DNA from: Croceicoccus naphthovorans
Lineage (GTDB): Bacteria > Pseudomonadota > Alphaproteobacteria > Sphingomonadales > Sphingomonadaceae
Reading direction: 5' to 3'
NCBI RefSeq assembly: GCF_001028705.1
Contig: NZ_CP011770.1
Coordinates: 127,501-191,500 of the forward strand
Length of the DNA: 64,000 bases
Positions 37,564-46,309 of this stretch are shown piece after piece; position 1 is the first letter of the stretch; every line of letters starts with the position of its first letter. The notes beneath the pieces are model-generated. The model searched no databases, had not been told where the DNA came from, and was given only the letters and a program-made list of their open reading frames with translations. The position numbers were made by a program, and so were the translations under genes.

Positions 37564-37616
37564 CGCTCCGATTTCAGGCGTTGATCCGCAAGCCGCGCCC
37601 GTTTAGCGCGTCGGCC

Positions 37617-38027
37617 ATGCGAACGATCGACGATATTGCCGAAGAATACGATTTCCTCGATGGCGACGAACGCTATCGCCTGCTGATCGAACTGGGCCGA
37701 GAGCTGGAGCCGATGCCCGATGCGCTCAAGACCGAGGCGACTCAGGTCAAGGGATGCTCCGCCGCCGTCTGGGTCTATCCCACGCGGGAGGGTGACCGGC
37801 TCCATTTCCTGGCCGACAGCAACGCTGCCATCACCAAGGGCATCGTCGCGCTGGTGATCGCCGCCGTGCAGGATCGGCCCGCAGCTGAGGTGGCCGATAC
37901 CGACATCGCCGCCGCGCTCGAACCGTTTGATCTGAAAAACCAGTTGTCTTCAAACCGTACGCAGGGCGTGCCCAACATGATTGCGCTGATCCGGGAAACC
38001 GCTGGCCGGATCGCGGCGGAACGTTAA
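37617..38027 (+). CDS. sufE: SufE-like cysteine desulfurase activator
   Basis: A 136-residue SufE protein: YRLLIELGRELEPMPDAL, the sulfur-accepting cysteine in VKGCSAAVWV, and the C-terminal PNMIALIRETA. It takes persulfide sulfur from SufS for Fe-S cluster building. ATG 37617 fits the family length; TTG at 37581 would add 12 residues. Confidence 0.9.
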   Translation: MRTIDDIAEEYDFLDGDERYRLLIELGRELEPMPDALKTEATQVKGCSAAVWVYPTREGDRLHFLADSNAAITKGIVALVIAAVQDRPAAEVADTDIAAALEPFDLKNQLSSNRTQGVPNMIALIRETAGRIAAER

Positions 38028-38191
38028 CGCGGGTTGGACGGACCGCCCTTCCAGCGCGGCGGTTTCGTGCGCAAAGGCCGGGACTCGGCGCAAGATTTGT
38101 GCTATAAGGCCCGTGGCGCGCGAATGGAGAGATCAGCAAGCCATAAAACAGAATACTGCATCCGTCTGTGCGGGGCGGAACTTCGCGTACC

Positions 38192-38443
38192 ATGCTTGCC
38201 GAAGTGGAGAGCGGCACCGTGGAAGATCTCAATGCACTCCTGCTGAAAGAGCAGGTCGAGCTCTTGCTGGCGCAGTGCGCGCATAGCGAGGACGACCGGC
38301 GCCTGCATTGCAAGGAAGCTTTTGCCGCCGCCAAGCGGATCGAACGGCATGCGGCCCCCTATCGGTCGAGGGACAAGAGCGGGCACGTGCGTTTCGACGC
38401 GCATTCCTATGACGGTATGGTGATGGAGCTGAGCGCGGGTTGA
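38192..38443 (+). CDS. Hypothetical protein
   Basis: An 83-residue soluble protein, helical, with LLLAQCAHSEDDRRLHCKEAF and no recognised domain. A GTG at 38168 would give 91 residues. Convergent with crtZ, whose stop is 13 nt away. Confidence 0.5.
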   Translation: MLAEVESGTVEDLNALLLKEQVELLLAQCAHSEDDRRLHCKEAFAAAKRIERHAAPYRSRDKSGHVRFDAHSYDGMVMELSAG

Positions 38444-38456
38444 CGCCCGGTCGAAT

Positions 38457-38981
38457 TCAGTTGCGAGCGGAGCGCGACTTGCGAAGGCGCGCTTCGCCGT
38501 GCCGCTTCTGACGCATCAATTCCTGCTTCAGCTTGTCCGGGTGACGGGCGATGACAAAGCCGAAGCTGACCCCGCCTTTCCTGCCATGTGTGACGTGGTG
38601 CAGGTTATGCGCCTGCACCAACCGCTTCAGGTACCCGCGCCGCGGCACATATCGGAACCAGCGCTGGTGAACTAGGCCGTCGTGAACCAGCGTATAGATG
38701 ATCCCGTAAATCAGGATGCCTATGCCGATCCATGTCCCCGGTTCCCACGCGTCGGCCCCCATGACCAGCGGGCTGCCGACGGCGAACATCGAAATGCTCA
38801 TCGCCGCGCCGACCAAGGCATAGAGATCGTTCTTTTCGAAGAACCCGTCGTGTTGCTGATGATGATCGCGATGCCAGCCCCAGCCGAAGCCGTGCATGAC
38901 ATACTTGTGCGCGCCCCAAGCGACGAATTCCATCGCCGCGACGCTGGCCATAACGACCAAGAATTTTTCCACCCCCAACAT
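38457..38981 (-). CDS. crtZ: Beta-carotene hydroxylase
   Basis: A 174-residue di-iron membrane hydroxylase with all histidine clusters of Crt[21 protein letters not shown] and HNLHHV, among three or four membrane helices. It hydroxylates beta-carotene to zeaxanthin. Divergent from leuC with a 65-bp gap. Indicates a yellow-orange carotenoid producer, as is usual in Sphingomonadales. Confidence 0.95.
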   Translation of the reverse strand: MLGVEKFLVVMASVAAMEFVAWGAHKYVMHGFGWGWHRDHHQQHDGFFEKNDLYALVGAAMSISMFAVGSPLVMGADAWEPGTWIGIGILIYGIIYTLVHDGLVHQRWFRYVPRRGYLKRLVQAHNLHHVTHGRKGGVSFGFVIARHPDKLKQELMRQKRHGEARLRKSRSARN

Positions 38982-39046
38982 GGCTTCGTCTTAACCAATT
39001 CGCGCGGTTCTTGCAATTCGATGCGCGCACGCGCAGATGCACCGCC

Positions 39047-40471
39047 ATGACACAAGCCAGCACCCTGTACGACAAAATCTGGGATGCCCACGTCGTGGAA
39101 CGCCGCGACGACGGCACCTGCCTTATCTACATCGATCGTCACCTCGTCCACGAAGTGACCAGCCCGCAGGCTTTCGAAGCGCTTCGACTTACCGGGCGTA
39201 GGGTGCGCCGTCCCGATCTGACGCTGGCCGTGCCGGACCATAACCTGCCGACGACTGCGCGCCGCGATGCCGATGGCAACCGCATTCCCATCGCCGATCC
39301 CGAAAGCGCGCAGCAGCTTGCCGCGCTGGAACGCAATGCGCCAGAGTTTGGCGTGCGTCTGATCGGCGATGCCGATATCGAACAGGGTATCGTCCACGTG
39401 ATCGGCCCCGAACAGGGCTTTTCCCTGCCGGGCGCGACTATTGTTTGCGGCGATTCGCACACCGCTGCGCATGGCGGGCTGGGCGCGCTGGCCTTCGGTA
39501 TCGGGACCAGCGAGGTCGAGCATGTGCTGGCCACGCAAACCCTGTTGCTCAAGCAGTCGAAGACGATGGAAGTGCGCGTCGACGGTCAGCTTGGCCCCGG
39601 CGTCACGCCCAAGGACGTCATCCTGCACATCATCGGCGTGATCGGCACGGCGGGCGGCACCGGCCACGTCGTCGAATATCGCGGCAACGTGTTCGAAGAG
39701 ATGAGCGTCGAAGGGCGCATCACCGTCTGCAACATGGCGATCGAGGGCGGCGCGCGCGCGGGCCTTATCGCGCCTGATGAAAAGACCTTTTCCTACGTCG
39801 AAGGCCGCCCGATGGCACCCAAGGGTGCGGATTGGGACAAGGCAATGGCGTGGTGGCGCACGCTGAAGACCGATCCCGGCGCAAAGTTCGACAAGTCGGT
39901 GCATATCGATGCCGCTGATATTCAGCCGACGGTGACATGGGGCACAAGCCCCGAAGATACCGTCGCCATCGGCGGGGTCGTGCCCGATCCCTCCAGCTTT
40001 GCCGATCCGTCGAAGCAGCGCGCCGCGCAAGCCAGCCTCGATTACATGGGCCTGACCCCCGGCACGAAGATGTCGGACGTTGCGGTAGAGAACGTCTTCA
40101 TCGGGTCGTGCACCAACAGCCGGATCGAGGATCTTCGCGCCGCAGCCGATGTCGTCCGCGGTCGCAAGAAGGCCGATGGCGTGAAATGGGCGATCGTCGT
40201 CCCCGGCTCCGGCCTCGTGAAAAAGCAGGCCGAGGACGAAGGCCTGGACAAGGTCTTTATCGAAGCCGGTCTGGAGTGGCGCGAACCGGGCTGTTCGGCC
40301 TGCCTTGCGATGAATCCGGACAAGGTGCCCGCCGGCGAACGCTGCGCATCGACCAGCAACCGCAACTTCGTCGGACGGCAGGGGCCGGGATCGCGTACTC
40401 ACCTTGTTAGTCCGGCGATGGCTGCGGCTGCGGCGGTGACCGGCCACCTGACCGACGTTCGCGAGTTGTGA
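39047..40471 (+). CDS. leuC: 3-isopropylmalate dehydratase large subunit
   Basis: A 474-residue aconitase-family protein of leucine synthesis. The [4Fe-4S] cysteines are in [10 protein letters not shown] and GCSACLAMN, and the signatures [19 protein letters not shown] and NLPTT are clear. ATG at 39047 ([13 protein letters not shown]) chosen by family start; a longer frame from 39011 is not needed. Works with LeuD, encoded 1.2 kb downstream. Confidence 0.96.
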   Translation: MTQASTLYDKIWDAHVVERRDDGTCLIYIDRHLVHEVTSPQAFEALRLTGRRVRRPDLTLAVPDHNLPTTARRDADGNRIPIADPESAQQLAALERNAPEFGVRLIGDADIEQGIVHVIGPEQGFSLPGATIVCGDSHTAAHGGLGALAFGIGTSEVEHVLATQTLLLKQSKTMEVRVDGQLGPGVTPKDVILHIIGVIGTAGGTGHVVEYRGNVFEEMSVEGRITVCNMAIEGGARAGLIAPDEKTFSYVEGRPMAPKGADWDKAMAWWRTLKTDPGAKFDKSVHIDAADIQPTVTWGTSPEDTVAIGGVVPDPSSFADPSKQRAAQASLDYMGLTPGTKMSDVAVENVFIGSCTNSRIEDLRAAADVVRGRKKADGVKWAIVVPGSGLVKKQAEDEGLDKVFIEAGLEWREPGCSACLAMNPDKVPAGERCASTSNRNFVGRQGPGSRTHLVSPAMAAAAAVTGHLTDVREL

Positions 40472-40875
40472 TCGACGGGCGCTGCCTGTGCGGGCGAGTC
40501 ACCGTCAGCCTGCAGCGCCTGCCTGACTATATCAACCTTTGCAATTGCCGCCTGTGCCGCGCAAGCGGCGCCGCCTGGAGTTATTTTGAGCGTGGCGAGG
40601 TCGAGATTACCGGCGTTACGCACGAATATCGGCGAGAGGATATCAAAGACAACTGGCTATCGATTCATTATTGCCGGACTTGCGGTACCACTACACACTA
40701 TGACGCTACGCCAGAGCATCCGTCGGACAGGATTGGCATGAACACCCGGCTCTTTGCGCAGGATGATTTGGCAGGCGTTCCCGTCAAATGGCAGGATGGC
40801 CGAGGGGTGGAGGACGAAAACGATCGCTTCACCGTTACCGGCACGGGCCATATCGGCGACGGCAAAGCATTCTGA
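40468..40875 (+). CDS. GFA/CENP-V-like zinc protein
   Basis: A 135-residue protein of the glutathione-dependent formaldehyde-activating family. Zinc-binding cysteines are visible as [16 protein letters not shown] and CRTCG. Members range from formaldehyde adduct enzymes to uncharacterised proteins. GTG start overlaps leuC by 4 nt (GTGA). Confidence 0.85.
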   Translation: MIDGRCLCGRVTVSLQRLPDYINLCNCRLCRASGAAWSYFERGEVEITGVTHEYRREDIKDNWLSIHYCRTCGTTTHYDATPEHPSDRIGMNTRLFAQDDLAGVPVKWQDGRGVEDENDRFTVTGTGHIGDGKAF

Positions 40876-41375
40876 ACCGCAAGGCCTCTTTCGCGCCCAT
40901 CGTCGATGTTCGCACCCGCGTTCTGATCCTCGGCAGCTTGCCGGGCGATGCTTCGCTGTCGGCGGCGCGCTATTACGCCCATCCGCGCAACCGGTTCTGG
41001 CATCTGGTCGGTGCGGTGATGCGGCAACCCAACCTTCCCGATTTCGACTACGATGCGCGGCTGGGGTGTCTGTCGGATCGGGGCATCGGCCTTTGGGACG
41101 TGGTGAAGAGCGGTTCGCGGAAGGGCAGCCTCGATGCCGCCCTGCGCGATGTGGAGGGCAACGACCTTGCCGCGCTAATCGCGTCGCTTCCCGACCTGCG
41201 CGCCATCGGCTTCAACGGCGGTACCGCCGCGCGCATAGGGCGCAAGCAACTTGGCGATTCGGTGGGACCTGCCCTGCTCGACCTGCCGTCCAGCAGTCCC
41301 GCCCATGCCGCGATGAGCCTTGCGGAAAAGACGACACGCTGGCTTGCGCTTCGACCCTATCTGGGTCTTTCCTGA
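40788..41375 (+). CDS. DNA-deoxyinosine glycosylase (UDG family 6-like)
   Basis: A uracil-DNA-glycosylase-superfamily protein: VLILGSLPGDASLSAARYYAHPRNRFW (active loop with LGSLPG and HPRN) and the later FNGGTAARIG, SSSPAHA. It removes hypoxanthine or uracil from DNA. The conserved part begins at about 40882; the only canonical in-frame start is the ATG at 40788, inside the GFA gene, so the true start may be a rare codon near the GFA stop. Confidence 0.82.
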   Translation: MAGWPRGGGRKRSLHRYRHGPYRRRQSILNRKASFAPIVDVRTRVLILGSLPGDASLSAARYYAHPRNRFWHLVGAVMRQPNLPDFDYDARLGCLSDRGIGLWDVVKSGSRKGSLDAALRDVEGNDLAALIASLPDLRAIGFNGGTAARIGRKQLGDSVGPALLDLPSSSPAHAAMSLAEKTTRWLALRPYLGLS

Positions 41376-41413
41376 TCGGGTCGCATGCCGCGACGCGAAA
41401 AGAGGAATTTACG

Positions 41414-41578
41414 GTGAGCGACGACAAGGACTGGACGGGCAAGGCGGCAATGGCCGGGGCCGCGATCGGATCGGCGGCGCTGGCGGCGGCGATGCTCTAT
41501 GCCTCGCGCCGGAAAGAGCGGGCGGAGAAGAAGGCGAAGAAGCCTGCCGCGCCGATCGATCCACCCGAAACCGACTGA
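41414..41578 (+). CDS. Small membrane protein
   Basis: A 54-residue protein, GTG start, GAGGA 8 nt upstream. One alanine-rich membrane helix (AAMAGAAIGSAALAAAMLYA, about 11-30), followed by a lysine-rich tail ending PPETD. No family recognised. It lies between the glycosylase and leuD. Confidence 0.6.
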   Translation: MSDDKDWTGKAAMAGAAIGSAALAAAMLYASRRKERAEKKAKKPAAPIDPPETD

Positions 41579-41661
41579 TCCGGATTGCGCGCAACTGGCG
41601 CAGTGAAATGGGGCGCAATCAGGCATTGAGGCGGCGGCCCGCTTGATCTAGGCGTTTCCGC

Positions 41662-42258
41662 ATGGAACCGATCCGCACCATCGAAGGCCGCGCCATCCCG
41701 TTCGGCGCGAAGAACGTTGATACCGACGTCATCATCCCGGCCCACTGGCTGAAGACCATCACGCGCGAAGGCATGGGCCGCGGTGCGTTCGAAACGATCC
41801 GCAAGGACCCGGACAACCTGTTCGATTCCGAACGCTATAAAAACGCGCCGATCCTGATTGCGGGCGACAATTTCGGCTGCGGGTCCAGCCGCGAACACGC
41901 CGCATGGGCCTTGCTCGATCTTGGCATCAAGGCCGTTATCGCGCCCAGCTTTTCCGACATTTTTTCGGGCAACGCCTTCAAGAATGGCATCCTGACCGTC
42001 GCGCTGCCGCAGGAACAGATCGATCGCTTGATGGAAGTCGCCGCAGAGGACGACGTTCACATCGACCTCGAGGCACAGAGCGTTACGACCCCGTTTCAGG
42101 ACCGCTTCACGTTCGAGATCGACCCGTTCCGCAAGCATTGCCTGCTCGAAGGCCTCGACGAAGTCGGCCTGACGATGGCGCGTGACGAGGCGATTTCAGC
42201 CTATGAAGCGAAGGCCGCATCCGAACTCCCGTTTCTCTCCGGTCGCCTTGCGGCCTGA
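41662..42258 (+). CDS. leuD: 3-isopropylmalate dehydratase small subunit
   Basis: A 198-residue LeuD with the swivelling-domain signatures [30 protein letters not shown] and [14 protein letters not shown]. Partner of LeuC. In many bacteria leuC and leuD are adjacent; here three small genes lie between. Confidence 0.95.
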   Translation: MEPIRTIEGRAIPFGAKNVDTDVIIPAHWLKTITREGMGRGAFETIRKDPDNLFDSERYKNAPILIAGDNFGCGSSREHAAWALLDLGIKAVIAPSFSDIFSGNAFKNGILTVALPQEQIDRLMEVAAEDDVHIDLEAQSVTTPFQDRFTFEIDPFRKHCLLEGLDEVGLTMARDEAISAYEAKAASELPFLSGRLAA

Positions 42259-42282
42259 GCCCCTGACTGAAGGACGACGACG

Positions 42283-42600
42283 ATGACCAATTTCAACGAC
42301 CGTGAGCGTGCCGAGGAAGCCAAGTTCGCGATGGACGAGGATACGCTGTTCCGCGTGACCGCCCGCCGCAACCGTCTGCTGGGCGAATGGGCGGCTGGCA
42401 AGATGGGCCTGTCGGAGGTGGAAACCGATGCCTATCGCAAGGCCGTGGTTCAAGCCGATTTCGAGGAAGCGGGCGACGAAGACGTGATCCGCAAGGTCTT
42501 GGGCGACATGACCGCTGCGGGACTTGAGGTCGACGATGCGATGGTTCGCGCCGCGCTTGAAGAAAAGATGATCGAGGCGCGCCGCCAGCTGATGGGCTGA
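42283..42600 (+). CDS. DUF1476 protein, ATP synthase zeta-type inhibitor
   Basis: A 105-residue helical protein: FNDRERAEEAKFAMDEDTLF at the N-terminus and a C-terminal helical bundle, matching DUF1476, the zeta subunit of alphaproteobacterial F1-ATPase. The N-terminal segment blocks reverse ATP hydrolysis in characterised relatives. 24 nt after leuD. Confidence 0.88.
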   Translation: MTNFNDRERAEEAKFAMDEDTLFRVTARRNRLLGEWAAGKMGLSEVETDAYRKAVVQADFEEAGDEDVIRKVLGDMTAAGLEVDDAMVRAALEEKMIEARRQLMG

Positions 42601-42650
42601 CGAGCAGACCTGTCAGATTTTCCGACACCCAGATTGAAAGGACCGCCGCG

Positions 42651-42884
42651 ATGGCGATGCAGGCCGACCAGATCGAGGCGATGATACGCGCCGCCCTTCC
42701 CGATGCAGAGGTCACGATTACCGACCTTGCAGGCGATGGCGACCACTATGCCGCGCACGTCGTTTCGGCCAGCTTTGCCGGAAAAACTCGCGTCGCGCAG
42801 CACAAGGCGGTTTACGAGGCGCTGGGCGGCCGCATGGGCGGGGAACTCCACGCCTTGCAACTGACCACCGCGGTTCCCAACTGA
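42651..42884 (+). CDS. bolA: BolA-family protein
   Basis: A 77-residue BolA-like protein (IRAALPDAEVTITDLAGDGDH, FAGKTRVAQHKAVYEAL, GGELHALQLTT). The conserved His of the FGKXXXXXHR-type region is kept. BolA forms Fe-S bound pairs with CGFS glutaredoxin, which is the next gene. Confidence 0.92.
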   Translation: MAMQADQIEAMIRAALPDAEVTITDLAGDGDHYAAHVVSASFAGKTRVAQHKAVYEALGGRMGGELHALQLTTAVPN

Positions 42885-42917
42885 GGTTGGAACAAAGCTA
42901 AACCGGATAAGATAAAC

Positions 42918-43250
42918 ATGGCCGAAGTTAACGACCGCATCAGCGATATCATCAAGGCCGACGATGTCGTCCTGTTCATGAAAGGCACGCCGCTGTTCCC
43001 GCAATGCGGTTTTTCCAGCCGGGCGGTCGCGATTCTTGACCATCTTGGCGTGGCCTTCGGCTCTGTCGACGTGTTGCAGGACATGGAAATCCGTCAGGGT
43101 ATCAAGAGCTTTTCCGACTGGCCGACCATCCCGCAACTTTACGTAAAGGGCGAATTCGTCGGCGGCAGCGACATCATGATGGAGATGTTCGAGGCGGGCG
43201 AACTGCATCAGCTGATGGCCGAAAAGCAGGTGGCCAAGGCCGAGAATTGA
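42918..43250 (+). CDS. grxD: Monothiol glutaredoxin (Grx4/GrxD type)
   Basis: A 110-residue glutaredoxin with [18 protein letters not shown] (CGFS active site), [16 protein letters not shown] and [13 protein letters not shown]. Carries and transfers [2Fe-2S] clusters. The bolA-grxD pair is a conserved functional unit. Confidence 0.95.
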   Translation: MAEVNDRISDIIKADDVVLFMKGTPLFPQCGFSSRAVAILDHLGVAFGSVDVLQDMEIRQGIKSFSDWPTIPQLYVKGEFVGGSDIMMEMFEAGELHQLMAEKQVAKAEN

Positions 43251-43439
43251 GCGGATAGACCCGTTCGATGGCGGGGCCGTCGGAGACCAGTACGACAGCC
43301 CCGCGATGGAATTTCGGGTGTTAGGCATGACAATGCAGAATTCGTGCCAGTTTCGAAAATTTCTTATTTTACAACGGTTCGTTGAAAGTCCCGCGCATTT
43401 TACCGGACGAGCTTGTAAAAGATTTCGACAGGTGATGGC

Positions 43440-44177
43440 GTGAGCGCGGAACTGCGTCCAGCTGCAACGCTGATCGTGCTGCGCAATGCGGAGCCTGCCC
43501 CCGAAATACTCTTGGTCCGCCGCTCGGCAGCAATGGCCTTTGGCGGCGGGGCCTATGTCTTTCCCGGCGGTTCTGTCGACGAAGACGACGCTATTGCGGC
43601 GAACAGCGACGACCCCTGGCGTGTCGCCTCGGTCTGTGCAGCCCGCGAAACGCTGGAAGAAATCGGATTGCTGATCGGTATCGAAGGCCCGGTCGCGGCC
43701 AAGGATGCAGAGCGGGCCCGCGCCCGATTGCAGGATGGCGAACGGTTTTCGCAGATCCTGCATTCCGAAGGCTGGCGCTTCGATCCGCAGGCCTTCGTGC
43801 CCTATGCCCGCTGGTGCCCGCCCGACGGGATCAAGCGTAAGTTCGACACGCGGTTCTTCCTTGCCGATGTCGGTTCGGGCAATCTGACGCTCCGGGCCGA
43901 CGGGTCGGAAACGACCGACCATTTGTGGACATCGGCCAATGCGATGTTGTCTCGCGCCGACCGGGGCGAGGTGTCGCTTCTCTTCCCAACTTTGATGAAC
44001 TTGCGGCGGCTGGCCAACATGGCAAATTTCGATGAGGCGAAGGCAGACGCAAAGGCGTTCGAACCGCGAATCGTTGGCATCAGTTGGGTGATGAACGACG
44101 GTGTGCGGTATGGGCGGGTTGAGGAAGGCTATGGCTATCCCACAGAACCGGCTCCGCTGAAAACCCGCCGTCAATAG
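43440..44177 (+). CDS. NUDIX hydrolase (NUDT7/NUDT19-like)
   Basis: A 245-residue protein. A Nudix box with a long insertion is present: GGAYVFPGGSVDEDD, then RETLEEIGLLI. The layout resembles CoA-diphosphatase-like members, but substrate cannot be assigned. GTG start at 43440. The 189 bases upstream include an inverted repeat, GCGGGGC/GCCCCGC, near 43272-43305 that may terminate grxD. Confidence 0.85.
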   Translation: MSAELRPAATLIVLRNAEPAPEILLVRRSAAMAFGGGAYVFPGGSVDEDDAIAANSDDPWRVASVCAARETLEEIGLLIGIEGPVAAKDAERARARLQDGERFSQILHSEGWRFDPQAFVPYARWCPPDGIKRKFDTRFFLADVGSGNLTLRADGSETTDHLWTSANAMLSRADRGEVSLLFPTLMNLRRLANMANFDEAKADAKAFEPRIVGISWVMNDGVRYGRVEEGYGYPTEPAPLKTRRQ

Positions 44178-44298
44178 CGGTTAACCCTAAGAATAGCGCG
44201 TCAAAAAATAGCGCGGAGGCATGGTGCCCCCGCGCTTTCAAAGGTTTCGCGACCCTCTCCCTCAAGCGGGCCGCGAAGGTTGTTCTGTTCTGACCGGG

Positions 44299-44469
44299 TC
44301 AGCCGGCGCGGCCGAGACGGTGGAGAAGGTTGGCATAGCGGGTCGCTTCGGCCGGATCCTCGCAGGTCCGGGCATAGTGGGCGACGGCGGTCTTCAGCAT
44401 CGGGAAATCCGCGTTGCTGAAGATCGCACGGGGACGCTGCTCGGGACGGTTTTCGGTTTCGGTGCTCAT
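44299..44469 (-). CDS. Small protein downstream of isocitrate lyase
   Basis: A 56-residue protein starting MSTETENRPEQRPRAIFSNA and ending NLLHRLGRAG. AAGGAG lies 8 nt before ATG at 44469. It follows aceA by 78 nt on the same strand, so it is probably co-expressed with it. Helical, basic, no signal. Not recognised; it could be a small regulator of the glyoxylate shunt, but nothing in sequence proves it. Confidence 0.6.
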   Translation of the reverse strand: MSTETENRPEQRPRAIFSNADFPMLKTAVAHYARTCEDPAEATRYANLLHRLGRAG

Positions 44470-44547
44470 GGTATTCGCTCCTTTATCGTGTCCGCCCTCG
44501 GGCGGCGTTTACGTTCGCTTGCTCATTTCTGGTCCGGTCCGCTGCCT

Positions 44548-46146
44548 TTATGCGGCGGCGAACTGGTTCATCGTGTTGTCCTTGCCGCCAGCCTTCAGGG
44601 CCGCTTCGCCGGCAAAGTATTCCTTGTGGTCGTCGCCGATGTCGGATCCGGCCATGTTCTGGTGCTTCACACAGGCGATGCCTTGGCGGATTTCCTCGCG
44701 CTGAACGTTCAGGACGTAGCCGAGCATGCCTTCTTCGCCAAAGTAACGCTTGGCGAGGTTGTCGGTGCTCAGCGCAGCCGTGTGGTACGTCGGCAGCGTG
44801 ATGAGGTGGTGGAAGATACCGGCCTGTGCCGCCGCGTCCTTCTGGAAGGTGCGGATGCGCTCGTCGGCCTCGTTGGCCAGATCGCTGCCGTCGTAGTCCA
44901 CGCTCATCAGCCTCGCACGGTCGTAACCTGACACGTCCTTGCCTTCTGCGGCCCAGGCGTCGAACACCTGCTGGCGGAAGTTCAGCGTCCAGTTGAAGCT
45001 GGGCGAGTTGTTATAGACCAGCTTCGCATTCGGAATGACTTCGCGGATGCGGTTCACCATGCCCCCGATCTGGCCGATGTGCGGCTTTTCGGTCTCGATC
45101 CACAGCAAGTCGGCGCCGGCCTGAAGCGAGGTGATGCCGTCAAGCACGCACCGGTCCTCGCCCGTTCCCGAACGGAACTGGTAGAGGTTGCTGGGCAGGC
45201 GCTTCGGACGAAGCAGCTTGCCGTCGCGGCTGATCAGGACTTCGCCGTTGCCAAGATTCGAGGCATCGACTTCATCGCAGTCGAGGAAGCTGTTGTACTG
45301 ATCGCCGAGGTCGCCCGGTTCCTTGGTGAACGCAATCTGCTTCGTCAGGCCAGCGCCCAGCGAGTCGGTGCGGGCGACGATGATGCCGTCTTCCACACCC
45401 ATTTCGAGAAAGGCGTAGCGGATCGCACGGATCTTCTGGTGGAAGTCCTCATGCGGAACGGTGACTTTGCCATCCTGATGGCCGCACTGCTTTTCGTCGG
45501 ACACCTGGTTCTCGATCTGCAGTGCGCAAGCACCGGCTTCGATCATCTGCTTGGCCAGCAGATAGGTCGCTTCCGGGTTGCCGAAACCGGCGTCGATGTC
45601 CGCAATGATCGGAACGACGTGCGTTTCGTAGTTGTCGATCGCCTGCTCGATGCGCTTCGCCTCGATCTCGTCACCACGCTCACGCGCTGCGTCGAGGTCG
45701 CGGAACATCATGCCGAGTTCGCGGGCGTCGGCCTGCTTGAGGAACGTGTAAAGCTCCTCGATCAGGGCCGGAACGCTGGTCTTCTCGTGCATCGACTGGT
45801 CGGGCAGCGGGCCGAATTCGGAACGCAGGGCGGCAACCATCCAGCCCGAGAGGTAGAGGTACTTCTGACGGGTGGTGCCGAAGTGCTTCTTGATGGAGAT
45901 CAGTTTCTGCTGCCCGATGAACCCGTGCCAGCAGCCCAGCGACTGGGTGTATTTGGCGGGATCGGCATCGTACGCTTCCATGTCGGCGCGCATGATCTTC
46001 GCGGTGTACTTGGCAATGTCGAGGCCGGTCTTGAACCGGTTTTGCAGCTGCATACGCGCCGCGCTCTCTGCATCGATGGCATTCCACGGCGCACCGTTGG
46101 TGGCGATGGTGTCCTTCAGAGCAGCGATGTTCTGCTGGTAGGTCAT
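44548..46146 (-). CDS. aceA: Isocitrate lyase
   Basis: A 532-residue isocitrate lyase of the longer class. Active-site motif SDEKQCGHQDGKVTVPHEDF carries the catalytic Cys; metal and substrate regions IIADIDAGFGNPEATYLL and YNNSPSFNW are clear. Splits isocitrate to glyoxylate and succinate for growth on acetate or fatty acids. ATG at 46146 (MTYQQN) is favoured over TTG/ATG at 46161. Divergent from the ScfR-like regulator. Confidence 0.95.
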   Translation of the reverse strand: MTYQQNIAALKDTIATNGAPWNAIDAESAARMQLQNRFKTGLDIAKYTAKIMRADMEAYDADPAKYTQSLGCWHGFIGQQKLISIKKHFGTTRQKYLYLSGWMVAALRSEFGPLPDQSMHEKTSVPALIEELYTFLKQADARELGMMFRDLDAARERGDEIEAKRIEQAIDNYETHVVPIIADIDAGFGNPEATYLLAKQMIEAGACALQIENQVSDEKQCGHQDGKVTVPHEDFHQKIRAIRYAFLEMGVEDGIIVARTDSLGAGLTKQIAFTKEPGDLGDQYNSFLDCDEVDASNLGNGEVLISRDGKLLRPKRLPSNLYQFRSGTGEDRCVLDGITSLQAGADLLWIETEKPHIGQIGGMVNRIREVIPNAKLVYNNSPSFNWTLNFRQQVFDAWAAEGKDVSGYDRARLMSVDYDGSDLANEADERIRTFQKDAAAQAGIFHHLITLPTYHTAALSTDNLAKRYFGEEGMLGYVLNVQREEIRQGIACVKHQNMAGSDIGDDHKEYFAGEAALKAGGKDNTMNQFAAA

Positions 46147-46246
46147 GGTCGAAGCCCTCACGATTCGAAGTTTGGTGAACTGATGGCTTCGAAATACGCG
46201 TCGATGTTGCAGTGCGGGAGGGGTCTCGGTGTCGCATTGTCAACCT

Positions 46247-46273
46247 TTACAAAAATCCTCTGTAATGTTGTAA
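46247..46273. promoter_or_regulatory. Candidate operator between aceA and its regulator
   Basis: TTACAA (46247-46252) and TTGTAA (46268-46273) make an inverted repeat; a direct TGTAATG/TGTAATG pair overlaps the second arm. It lies in the 163-bp divergent region, 40 bp before the regulator start. RamB-type regulators bind AT-rich sites in such places. Confidence 0.45.
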
Positions 46274-46309
46274 TGATGCTGACTCGCGGATTGGTGGAAG
46301 GGTGGCGAA

